A program made the position numbers and the translations under genes. 64,000 bases of DNA, taken from the NCBI GenBank assembly GCA_023663365.1, contig JAMPHP010000002.1, positions 214,677-278,676 on the forward strand. The letters are read 5' to 3'. The notes below the pieces were generated by a model, which saw only the letters and a program-made list of their open reading frames with translations, was not told the DNA's origin and searched no databases. This document shows, piece by piece, positions 5,507 to 13,929 of this stretch; positions within the stretch are counted from its first letter, which is position 1, and every line of letters starts with the position of its first letter. Source of the stretch: Muribaculaceae bacterium. GTDB taxonomy: Bacteria; Bacteroidota; Bacteroidia; Bacteroidales; Muribaculaceae.

Positions 5507-8344
5507 ATGGAATACAATACCGATGACATACAAAACGAGCTGACTCGGCTTCGGGAGGAAAATGCCCGGTTGAAGGAGTTGCTTCGGAAGCATGGAATCG
5601 CTTATGAAGCAACGCCATCGCCAATAGTGCCGATTCAGAAGCCGATGGCGCAGTTGTCGTTGGAGGAGAAAGTGGCGTTATTTCGGAGTCTGTTTCGTGG
5701 GCGAGAGGATGTGTTTGCGCGACGATGGTATAGTCCGAATACCGAGAAGAGCGGCTATCAGCCGGTATGCACGCGGGAATGGAATCCGGCATACTGCAAC
5801 AAGAAGAAATATAAATGTGCAGAATGTCCGAATCGCGAGTTTCAACCTTTAGGTTATACCGATGTTTACACCCATCTTGAAGGAAAGGACCCGAATGGCA
5901 AGGATGTGATAGGTGCATACGCTATCTTACCCGATAACACTTGCTACTTTCTTTGTTGTGATTTCGATGATAAGAGTTGCGAGCATGGGTATCAAGATGA
6001 TGTAAGAGCATACATCTCTGCTTGTCGGGATTGGAATATTCCGGCATACGTTGAGCGGTCACGCTCCGGTAATGGAGCGCATGTGTGGATTCTTTTTGAT
6101 GAAGCGATAAAAGCTCAATCGGCAAGAAGGCTCGGCAATGCGATACTTACAGAGGCGATGGATCGTGAAGGCCGTATGTCGTTCAAATCGTACGACCGCT
6201 TCTTCCCCAATCAGGATTTCCTGCCTGACGGCGGCTTCGGCAATCTTGTCGCACTGCCATTGCAGGGTCAGGCCCGCAAGAATGGCAACAGTGTTTTTGT
6301 GGATGACAATTTTATTCCATATCCTGACCAGTGGGCATATCTACAGCAGATGATGAAGATGTCCTTAGCGCAGGTTGATTCCACCCTGTCTTTGCATACC
6401 AATCAAGAGCCTCTTGGCGCGTTATCAAAGACAAGCGAGTCTGCGCCATGGGAGCGACCAGAGCCGAGACCTATGAAGCCTGGAGATTTCCCCAAGACAA
6501 TCGTAATTACTCGTTCATCCGGTTTATATATACCAATGGCCGGATTGTCGGCAAAGGTTGTCAATCACCTGAAGAGAATGGCTGCGTTCAAAAATCCGGA
6601 GTTCTATGCAAAACTCGGTATGCGACTGCCTACATTCAATATTCCACGCTTAATCTCTTGTTCAGAGATTGTGGATGAATACTTATGGCTACCGAGAGGA
6701 TGCGAAGAAGCCGCTATTGATTTCTTCCAAGAGAATGCCATCAACTTGAAAATAGAGGATAAGACCAACCCCGGAACATCCATTGAAGCAACGTTTCTCG
6801 GTAAACTGCGTTCCGAACAGGCCGCTGCCATTGAAGAATTGTCGAAACACCGATGTGGCACCGTCTACGCTGCCACCGCATTCGGCAAAACCGTCACCGG
6901 CATCGCTATGATTGCACGAAAGAAAGTCAACACACTGATTCTTGTCCATACTAAGGCATTGCTCGACCAATGGCGTGAGCGGTTGGAGCAATATCTTGAA
7001 GTTGATTTTGGGCCCGTAGAGCAGCTAAAAGGGCGTGGCCGACGAAAGAAATTTAAGAAATTTGGAGCGTTGTCTTCAACTGAAAGCACTCTGAACGGTA
7101 AAATTGACATTGCTCTTCTGCAATCTTGCATTTCTGACAATGAGATGAAACCGTTTGTACGCGACTATGGCATGGTGATAGTTGATGAATGTCACCATGC
7201 TCCGGCAGTCAGTTTTGGGCGGGTGCTGAAAGAGGTCAATGCCCGATGGGTGTATGGTCTGACAGCCACACCAATCCGCAAAGACGGTCATCAGCCGATA
7301 ATCTTCATGCAATGTGGCGAAATTCGTTATACCGCTGATTCAAAAGCACAACAGGAGCAACAGACCTTCCAACGACTGCTTATCCCAAGGTTTACATCGT
7401 ATCGAAATATCTCTGACGACAACGGCTATACGGCAATTGCTCAGTCATTGTCGGAAGATGAATCTCGTAATCGCCTGATTATTGATGATGTCAGGAAAGT
7501 CCTTGGCGAAGGCCGCTCGCCGATAATACTTACCGGACTGACCTCACACGTTGATTATCTGGCTGAGGAATGTAGAAAAATATGTCCGAATGTCATTCGC
7601 CTCGTTGGAAATGATTCGGCCAAAGCCAAGCGACAGGAAATGGAGCGCCTGAAATCTATTCCGGACACGGAACCATTGGTTGTGGTCGCCACGGGCAAAT
7701 ATGTCGGCGAAGGTTTCGATCTACCGCGCCTCGACACATTGATGCTCGCGCTCCCCGTATCGTGGAAAGGTTTGATTGCGCAATACACAGGCCGCCTCCA
7801 CCGCGACTATCCAGGCAAGAGCGAAGTCAGAATTTATGACTACATAGACCTGCGAGTGCCGATATGCGATTCTATGTATAAGAAACGGCTCCATGGTTAC
7901 AAAGCCGTTGGCTATTCCGTTGCCGTGGTCAACGATCACATCTTTGCAGAACGCACTACTGAAACCATATTTGACTCAGAAAACTTTGAGCAAGCATTTC
8001 ATTCTGACCTCGCCACCGCAAAACGTAGCATAGTCATCAGCATCAACCGTCTTCGCTGGAACCGCACACCAAAAATCATAGACTTGCTCGCCGCCTGCAT
8101 GCTCCGTGGCGTAAGCGTCACAATCATCCTAAACGAAATCGGATACTGCGAAGCCGAATTGCAATCAATGGGGACCCATATCATCCATCGCTCCGACAAC
8201 AAGATGAATTGCGCCGTCATCGATCAACGCCTCGGCTGGTACGGCAGCGTCAACCTCATCGGCCGCTCCGTTCCCGACACCAACGTAATCCGCATGCAAT
8301 CATCCGACTTCGCTAACGCTCTTCTTGAAGCCTTGGACGTATGA
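5507..8344 (+). CDS. TOTE-type primase-helicase with C-terminal PLD-like domain
   Basis: The 945-residue fusion has an N-terminal coiled coil (about 8-30), an archaeo-eukaryotic primase domain of the TOTE conflict-system type (about 55-290) and an SF2 helicase. The primase shows four cysteines (C88, C97, C104, C107), CDFDD (151-155) as the metal site and RSRSGNGAHVWILF. The helicase shows AFGKT (458-462), VDECHH (from 559), GLTATP, and QYTGRLHRD as motif VI. A C-terminal phospholipase D-like domain ends the protein. In that domain the usual HxK before the conserved D is replaced by K899-M-N901 (KMNCAVID), so phosphodiesterase activity is doubtful. Family knowledge links TOTE genes to conflict with mobile elements. 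The gene stands alone downstream of the ATPase. Confidence 0.9.
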   Translation: MEYNTDDIQNELTRLREENARLKELLRKHGIAYEATPSPIVPIQKPMAQLSLEEKVALFRSLFRGREDVFARRWYSPNTEKSGYQPVCTREWNPAYCNKKKYKCAECPNREFQPLGYTDVYTHLEGKDPNGKDVIGAYAILPDNTCYFLCCDFDDKSCEHGYQDDVRAYISACRDWNIPAYVERSRSGNGAHVWILFDEAIKAQSARRLGNAILTEAMDREGRMSFKSYDRFFPNQDFLPDGGFGNLVALPLQGQARKNGNSVFVDDNFIPYPDQWAYLQQMMKMSLAQVDSTLSLHTNQEPLGALSKTSESAPWERPEPRPMKPGDFPKTIVITRSSGLYIPMAGLSAKVVNHLKRMAAFKNPEFYAKLGMRLPTFNIPRLISCSEIVDEYLWLPRGCEEAAIDFFQENAINLKIEDKTNPGTSIEATFLGKLRSEQAAAIEELSKHRCGTVYAATAFGKTVTGIAMIARKKVNTLILVHTKALLDQWRERLEQYLEVDFGPVEQLKGRGRRKKFKKFGALSSTESTLNGKIDIALLQSCISDNEMKPFVRDYGMVIVDECHHAPAVSFGRVLKEVNARWVYGLTATPIRKDGHQPIIFMQCGEIRYTADSKAQQEQQTFQRLLIPRFTSYRNISDDNGYTAIAQSLSEDESRNRLIIDDVRKVLGEGRSPIILTGLTSHVDYLAEECRKICPNVIRLVGNDSAKAKRQEMERLKSIPDTEPLVVVATGKYVGEGFDLPRLDTLMLALPVSWKGLIAQYTGRLHRDYPGKSEVRIYDYIDLRVPICDSMYKKRLHGYKAVGYSVAVVNDHIFAERTTETIFDSENFEQAFHSDLATAKRSIVISINRLRWNRTPKIIDLLAACMLRGVSVTIILNEIGYCEAELQSMGTHIIHRSDNKMNCAVIDQRLGWYGSVNLIGRSVPDTNVIRMQSSDFANALLEALDV

Positions 8345-8669
8345 TTCAAGATTGATTATTGCTTAACTGCAGGTGTCGCACACGATAAAAGGTTTTACCA
8401 TCGGTGAGCGAAGTTTAGTGGTCGGCGTTTTGAAAGAATACAAACATGACTGTCCATCCCTGTGACAACAAATTCACAAATCCGCTAAACTCCACCAAAC
8501 ATTAAGCAGATTATTCATACCCCATCCCCGGCTGCCACTACCATGATTGTCCTCCCGCAGGGAGAATGGCAACGCCAGCGCCCGCATCGGCAAGGTGAGA
8601 TGAGTCTAAATTTTGAGGGACAGGGCATTTAACCCGAATAACGAACGATTATGTTTTCCGGCATAACTG
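8345..8669. other. Intergenic stretch, no gene seen
   Basis: About 325 bases without a convincing ORF. It contains an imperfect inverted pair GTTTAGTGG / CCGCTAAAC around 8410-8490 and a small CTCCC-GCA-GGGAG hairpin near 8553. Nothing here is recognisable as an RNA family or gene remnant. Confidence 0.4.
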
Positions 8670-8700
8670 ATTGTCAGCTCAAAAATTCTTTGTAACTTTG
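8670..8700 (+). promoter_or_regulatory. Promoter of the methylase-helicase-GHKL cassette
   Basis: ATTG (8670-8673), 19 nt, TAACTTTG (8693-8700): one mismatch from the -33/-7 consensus. The predicted start near 8707 leaves a leader of about 170 nt before the ATG at 8879, unusually long for this region; the leader contains a perfect CGAGC-ATA-GCTCG hairpin (8821-8833). Confidence 0.5.
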
Positions 8701-8878
8701 TAATGAATAGTAACGTCTATCTGAAAATGACCAACTAACAACAAAAGACCTACGGCGCGAGCCAAAATCCCTCTGAAAACTCCCGAGTAGTCGTTACAGG
8801 CTTTCTTTGGAATAGCAAAGCGAGCATAGCTCGATAAGGTCAGCCTTTAGATGCTACGCGGCGAGTTTTTTATATTTA

Positions 8879-9898
8879 ATGGCAAACGAAGATATCGACA
8901 TAAAAGAAGACGAAATAGCCGCTCTGTCGCCTGAGTTGCTGACGGTTTTGCTCAAGGACCACACTTTGAGCACTCCCGATGTGCAGGTAAATATTTTTTG
9001 GGCGACAGAAAGCTATTCGCACCTTGGTGAGGGCTTCGCTTATGCCGATCAGATTACCGTTGAGAAAATCACGGGTGAATATGGCAAAGTAATTATTCCA
9101 CGTGCTGCAAAAGCCACCGATACCCAAAGGCAGCGGAGCCGTGAAATGGCAGAAGTATTCACTCCGTCGTGGATTTGCAATAAACAAAACAATCTGATAG
9201 ATAATGCTTGGTTCGGACGCGAGAATGTATTCAATACTGAGGTTGATAATCCCGACGGCTCCCATTCGTGGACAGTCAATGTCACACCTGTGGTATTCCC
9301 TAAAGATAAGACATGGCGCGACTATGTCGGTGACACACGAATGGAAATCACATGCGGCGAAGCTCCATATCTCGTTAGCCGCTACGACACAGTAACAGGA
9401 GAAGAAATTCCTATTGAGAAACGAATCGGTCTGCTCGACCGCAAACTCCGTGTCGTCAGTGAAAACACAGAGACCACAGAGGAGTGGCTTGACGGCGCAC
9501 GACTGGCCTATAAAAACACATACGGCTATGAATGGCAAGGTGATAATCTGGTACTAGCCCGCGAAGCATTGCTTTACACGTTCATTGATTATTTCCGCGC
9601 CAAATTCGGAAAGATGCCGTCACTCAAATCATTATCATACATTGCCTACGTCATTTCTTGGAATATTTGGCAGATGGATGGATTGAAGGGTGTAATTCCC
9701 GATACATGCCGTAGCACCAAGATTACCAATGTCGGACTGTTTGGCGATGTTGAAGAAACAATAACCCCATGCAAGGGGTGTAAAGATGGAGACCTTAAAC
9801 TGCACAATGGCACATACGCCATGATCTGTGACTGGGGTCAGAACGGCAAACCGGAGAAAGCCAAGAAGAAACTCCGCTATATCGACCTAATCAGATAA
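8879..9898 (+). CDS. Restriction-modification methyltransferase-like subunit (motif X/I half)
   Basis: This 339-residue protein resembles what databases call restriction endonuclease subunit M. It has AEVFTPSWIC (91-100), typical of the segment before the SAM-binding core of N6-adenine methylases, and EITCGEAPYLVSRYD (156-170), a plausible variant motif I. A segment TYGYEWQGDNLVLAREALLY is like that found in Eco57I-type enzymes. No NPPY catalytic motif occurs here; one is present in the next gene. Near the C-terminus are two cysteine pairs (PCKGCKDGD and a later C). It starts the cassette and lies 6 bases upstream of the fusion gene. A split methylase is inferred. Confidence 0.7.
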   Translation: MANEDIDIKEDEIAALSPELLTVLLKDHTLSTPDVQVNIFWATESYSHLGEGFAYADQITVEKITGEYGKVIIPRAAKATDTQRQRSREMAEVFTPSWICNKQNNLIDNAWFGRENVFNTEVDNPDGSHSWTVNVTPVVFPKDKTWRDYVGDTRMEITCGEAPYLVSRYDTVTGEEIPIEKRIGLLDRKLRVVSENTETTEEWLDGARLAYKNTYGYEWQGDNLVLAREALLYTFIDYFRAKFGKMPSLKSLSYIAYVISWNIWQMDGLKGVIPDTCRSTKITNVGLFGDVEETITPCKGCKDGDLKLHNGTYAMICDWGQNGKPEKAKKKLRYIDLIR

Positions 9899-9904
9899 CA
9901 TACC

Positions 9905-12900
9905 ATGGTTGAAACGTTCAAAATGCCGACTTCGAGGCTCATATATGTGTTCCGAATCAACGACCCGGAACACAAGGGAGCAGTAAAGATAGGTGAAGCC
10001 ACTTATCAAGGCGAACTGTGGCCCAACCAGCTTACCCACGATTGCAAGGAGTTAAGGCAGGCGGCACATGCCCGCATCAAACAATATACACAGACCGCCG
10101 GCATCAAGTATGAACTTGTGTGGGCAACACCTTCTTTTTTCATTGAAGGCAACACCTTCACACATTTCAACGACAAGGCAGTTCATCAGGTGCTTCTCAA
10201 CTCCGGATTCAAGATGCGCCACTTCGACATTTCGGGCAAAGCAGCCGAATGGTTTGAGTGTGACCCACCTACGGTGATTAAAGCTATCGAAGCCATTAAG
10301 GCTGGTCGGAAGACCCTTAAACCCGAGGACATTGCTCCGACACAGCAATCTATTGATTTCCGTCCGGAACAGTTGACCGCCATTGAAATGGCAACCAAGC
10401 AATTCAAGAAAGGAACCAAAATGCTTTGGAACGCCAAGATGCGTTTCGGCAAGACCTTGAGTGCACTTGAGGTTGTAAAACGTATGCAGTTCAAACGCAC
10501 TCTTATTCTTACTCACCGCCCGGTTGTCAATGAAAGTTGGTTTGATGATTTCAACAAAATTTTCTTCGATAGCGGAGGCCGTTGGATCTACGGTTCTAAG
10601 GCCGTCAAGATAGATTTTGATGAGATGGAAGCCTTTGCAAAGAAGGCAGAGCCGAACTCTTATGTCTATTTCGCGTCCATGCAGGACTTGCGCGGCTCGT
10701 CATTGGCCGGTGGCAAATTCAACAAAAACAACGAACTGTTTGAGGCCGAATGGGACTTTATTATAGTTGATGAAGCCCATGAGGGTACTCAAACTATTCT
10801 CGGCAAGAATGTACTTGAAGAACTGACGAAAAAGAAAACCAAGGTTCTTCATCTGTCAGGAACTCCTTTCAACATCCAGAATGAGTTTGAGGAAGAGGAG
10901 ACTTTTTCATGGGATTATATAGACGAGCAGAAAGCCAAGAAACAATGGGAAATTGACCATCCGGGCGATTACAATCCGTATGGCACACTTCCGACAATGA
11001 ACATCTACACCTACGACCTTGGCAAACTGATGAATCAACAGCGGTTTGCTGATAAGGAAGTGGCATTTAACTTCCGTGAGTTCTTCCGCACGGATGAATC
11101 AGGAAAGTTTGTGCATGAGGATTATGTGCTTAGATTTCTGGATCTTCTTACGAAGAATGACAAAGAGTCCCTTTACCCATTTTCCAATGACCGTTTCCGC
11201 AATATTTTCAGGCACACACTTTGGATGGTTCCGGGAGTAAAGGAGGCCGCCGCGCTTGAAAAACTGTTGATAGACCACGATGAGTTTGGTGCCAAGGGTG
11301 TTCAGATAGTCAATGTGGCCGGAGATATGGGCGTAACCGATGATGATGAGGAGCGTCGATACAACAACGCGCTACAAAAACTCAATGATGCCATAACCGA
11401 TAATCCATTTGCGACACGCACCATTACATTGTCATGCGGACGTCTGACAACCGGAGTAAGTGTAAAGCCTTGGACTGGTGTGCTGATACTTGCCGGTACT
11501 TTCAACACCGCCGCATCTGCATATATGCAGACTATTTTCCGTGTTCAAACTCCGTTTGAGTTTGGAGGGTTGGTTAAGGACAACTGCTATGTGTTTGATT
11601 TTGCACCAGACCGAACACTGACAGTTTTGGCTGAGGTCGCAAGGGTCAACACCAAGCCCGGCAAAGCCGATTCAGAACAGAAAGAGAGACTTGAAGAGTT
11701 TCTCAACTATTGTTCTGTGATTGCTCTCGATGGCTCGCACATGAGTAAGATAAATGCCAACAACCTAATGGAGCGAGTCAAGAAAGTCTATATCGAGCGT
11801 GTAGTAAGAAGTGGCTTTGAGGACGGAGGCCTTTACAACGATGAACTTTTGAAACTCGACGCTGTGGATGTTGACGAGTTCAATCGCATAGGCAAAGCAA
11901 TAGGCAGAACTAAGGCTCAGAAAGGCACAACTGAAATTGATGTAAACAAGCAGGGTCTCACCGACGAAGAATACAAGAAGGCAGAGGACGCGAAGAAGAA
12001 ACCGAAAAAGGAACGCACTCCGGAGGATGAAGCTGCCATAGCAGAGCAAAAGATGCGTCAGGAGATGCGTCAGAATGCAATCTCCGTATTGCGTTCTATC
12101 TCCATTCGTATGCCTCTGCTCATTTATGGTGCTGAGATTGACGATGAGAAAGAGGAAATCACTATTGACAACTTCGAGAATCTCATTGACACGGCTTCAT
12201 GGAATGAGTTTATGCCAACCTGTGAGTATGACGAAATAGGCACTGACGGCAAGAAGCGAAAGATTAAACGACCACTGAGCAAAGCGGAGTTCCGCCGTTT
12301 CAAGAAATATTATGACCCGGACATCTTCATAGCAGCCGCCAAGCGAATACGCCAAATAGTAAGGAATGCCGATGAAATGCCCATAGAGCAACGCATCTCC
12401 CGCATTGCCGATATATTCTCAACATTCCGTAATCCCGACAAAGAGACCGTACTGACTCCGTGGCGTGTCGTCAACATGCACATGAGCGACACATTAGGAG
12501 GATATACCTTCTTCAATGAAGATTTTACAGAGACTATTGAAGAACCACGGTTTGTTGGCCGCGGTAACGTGACAGCCGAGGTGTTCAACCCGGAGGCTCA
12601 TCTTCTGGAAATTAACTCTAAAACCGGTCTGTATCCATTGTTGCTGACATACAACGCCTATCGTGCAAGGCTCCGCAACGAATGGGTCTCGCCGCAAACA
12701 GTTGAGGAACATCAGGCCATTTGGGATGCCGCTGTTCGCGATAATGTCTTTGTCATCTGCAAAACCAAGATGGCAAAGTCTATCACCCGACGAACATTGC
12801 TCGGCTTCCGCAACGGCAAAGCCAATATGTGGGCACCAGACGACCTAATTAATAAAATCAAGAACCAACCCGAACTTTTCACCAAGAAAGTTTACGACTT

Positions 12901-13918
12901 AGTAGGAAAGAACGTGAAGATAAACGCAATAACTGGTAACCCGCCGTATCAAATTATGGATGGTGGCGGAACAGGTAGTAGTGCTATCCCCGTCTACAAT
13001 GATTTTGTAAATATAGCCATTAATCTAAAACCCAAAGCTTTCAGCATGATTATGCCTGCAAAATGGTATAGCGGTGGACGCGGACTTGATAGTTTTAGAG
13101 AACAGATGCTAAACGATACTCACATATCTAATCTTATTGATTTTCAAGATTCCCGAGATTGCTTCCCGACAGTGGATATTGCCGGAGGTGTTTGCTATTT
13201 CTTATGGGACGATGATTATGACGGTGAATGTAATATAACTAATCATAGTCATGGAACCAAAACAACTGAAAAAAGATATCTTAATGCGTTTGACACGTTC
13301 ATACGTGATTCAAGAATAATAGACATTATCAATAAAGTGATGCCTCAAACCTCATCTCCCTCCTTAGCCCAAAAGGTTTACTCGCGTAAACCTTTTGGGC
13401 TAAGGAGCTTCGACAAAGGTTTCCCGGCGAAGCCGGGTCGAAATATCGCGCTTTTCGGTAGCGACGGTATTTCTTACCTTTCCGAAGAAGATGTCCCACA
13501 AAATTTGGCTCTTGCGCCCAAATGGAAAGTGATAATGTCTAAAGCATCAGCCGAACACGCTGGGCAGACCGACAAAGAAGGACGTAAAAGAATCGTTTCT
13601 CGACTTGAAGTACTTCAACCAGGAACAATATGCACTGAATCTTATCTTTTACTTGACGTATTTGATACCCAAACTGAAGCCGAGAATTTAAAATCGTATA
13701 TGAGAACTCAGTTTGTAAGGTTTCTCTTGGGGTCAATATTGCTCACTCAGAACATTGTTCGTGACAAATTCCGGTTTGTTCCCCTGCAAGACTTCACCGA
13801 GGGCAGTGACATTGATTGGAGCAAGCCCGTCAAGGACATCGACCGTCAGCTTTATGTAAAGTATGGATTAACCTCCGATGAAGTTTCTTTCATTGAATCA
13901 ATGATAAAACCAATGTAA
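9905..13918 (+). CDS. GIY-YIG nuclease / SF2 helicase / N6-adenine methylase fusion
   Basis: The 1337-residue protein begins with a GIY-YIG/T5orf172-like nuclease domain (about 10-130: LIYVFRIND, AVKIGEAT, AHARIKQY, EWFECD). An SF2 helicase/translocase follows (MRFGKT 179-184, VDEAH 288-292, LSGTP 317-321, and an SCGRLTTGVS segment). A lysine-rich linker of about 650-730 leads to an Eco57I-type methylase region with catalytic NPPY at 1012-1015 and a SRKPFGL motif near 1160. The gene starts 6 bases after the subunit-M-like gene and ends 11 bases before the GHKL gene, so the three are an operon. Cleavage, DNA translocation and modification on one chain recall single-chain type I/IIL-like restriction systems; the exact type is inference. 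A 22-bp perfect inverted repeat lies inside at 13360-13407. Confidence 0.85.
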   Translation: MVETFKMPTSRLIYVFRINDPEHKGAVKIGEATYQGELWPNQLTHDCKELRQAAHARIKQYTQTAGIKYELVWATPSFFIEGNTFTHFNDKAVHQVLLNSGFKMRHFDISGKAAEWFECDPPTVIKAIEAIKAGRKTLKPEDIAPTQQSIDFRPEQLTAIEMATKQFKKGTKMLWNAKMRFGKTLSALEVVKRMQFKRTLILTHRPVVNESWFDDFNKIFFDSGGRWIYGSKAVKIDFDEMEAFAKKAEPNSYVYFASMQDLRGSSLAGGKFNKNNELFEAEWDFIIVDEAHEGTQTILGKNVLEELTKKKTKVLHLSGTPFNIQNEFEEEETFSWDYIDEQKAKKQWEIDHPGDYNPYGTLPTMNIYTYDLGKLMNQQRFADKEVAFNFREFFRTDESGKFVHEDYVLRFLDLLTKNDKESLYPFSNDRFRNIFRHTLWMVPGVKEAAALEKLLIDHDEFGAKGVQIVNVAGDMGVTDDDEERRYNNALQKLNDAITDNPFATRTITLSCGRLTTGVSVKPWTGVLILAGTFNTAASAYMQTIFRVQTPFEFGGLVKDNCYVFDFAPDRTLTVLAEVARVNTKPGKADSEQKERLEEFLNYCSVIALDGSHMSKINANNLMERVKKVYIERVVRSGFEDGGLYNDELLKLDAVDVDEFNRIGKAIGRTKAQKGTTEIDVNKQGLTDEEYKKAEDAKKKPKKERTPEDEAAIAEQKMRQEMRQNAISVLRSISIRMPLLIYGAEIDDEKEEITIDNFENLIDTASWNEFMPTCEYDEIGTDGKKRKIKRPLSKAEFRRFKKYYDPDIFIAAAKRIRQIVRNADEMPIEQRISRIADIFSTFRNPDKETVLTPWRVVNMHMSDTLGGYTFFNEDFTETIEEPRFVGRGNVTAEVFNPEAHLLEINSKTGLYPLLLTYNAYRARLRNEWVSPQTVEEHQAIWDAAVRDNVFVICKTKMAKSITRRTLLGFRNGKANMWAPDDLINKIKNQPELFTKKVYDLVGKNVKINAITGNPPYQIMDGGGTGSSAIPVYNDFVNIAINLKPKAFSMIMPAKWYSGGRGLDSFREQMLNDTHISNLIDFQDSRDCFPTVDIAGGVCYFLWDDDYDGECNITNHSHGTKTTEKRYLNAFDTFIRDSRIIDIINKVMPQTSSPSLAQKVYSRKPFGLRSFDKGFPAKPGRNIALFGSDGISYLSEEDVPQNLALAPKWKVIMSKASAEHAGQTDKEGRKRIVSRLEVLQPGTICTESYLLLDVFDTQTEAENLKSYMRTQFVRFLLGSILLTQNIVRDKFRFVPLQDFTEGSDIDWSKPVKDIDRQLYVKYGLTSDEVSFIESMIKPM
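13360..13407. repeat. Perfect 22-bp inverted repeat with 4-nt loop inside the methylase coding region
   Basis: Arms 13360-13381 and 13386-13407 are exact reverse complements (core AGCCCAAAAGGTTTAC) around the loop TCGC. The right arm encodes the conserved RKPFGLR segment, so the left arm looks like an inverted copy of it. A smaller CCCGGC-GAA-GCCGGG hairpin follows at 13423-13437. Confidence 0.85.
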
Positions 13919-13929
13919 TCAATCAAATT

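Noticed and set aside
13360..13407. Transcription terminator
   Set aside because: It is inside an intact reading frame and lacks a T-run; treated as a coding inverted repeat instead.
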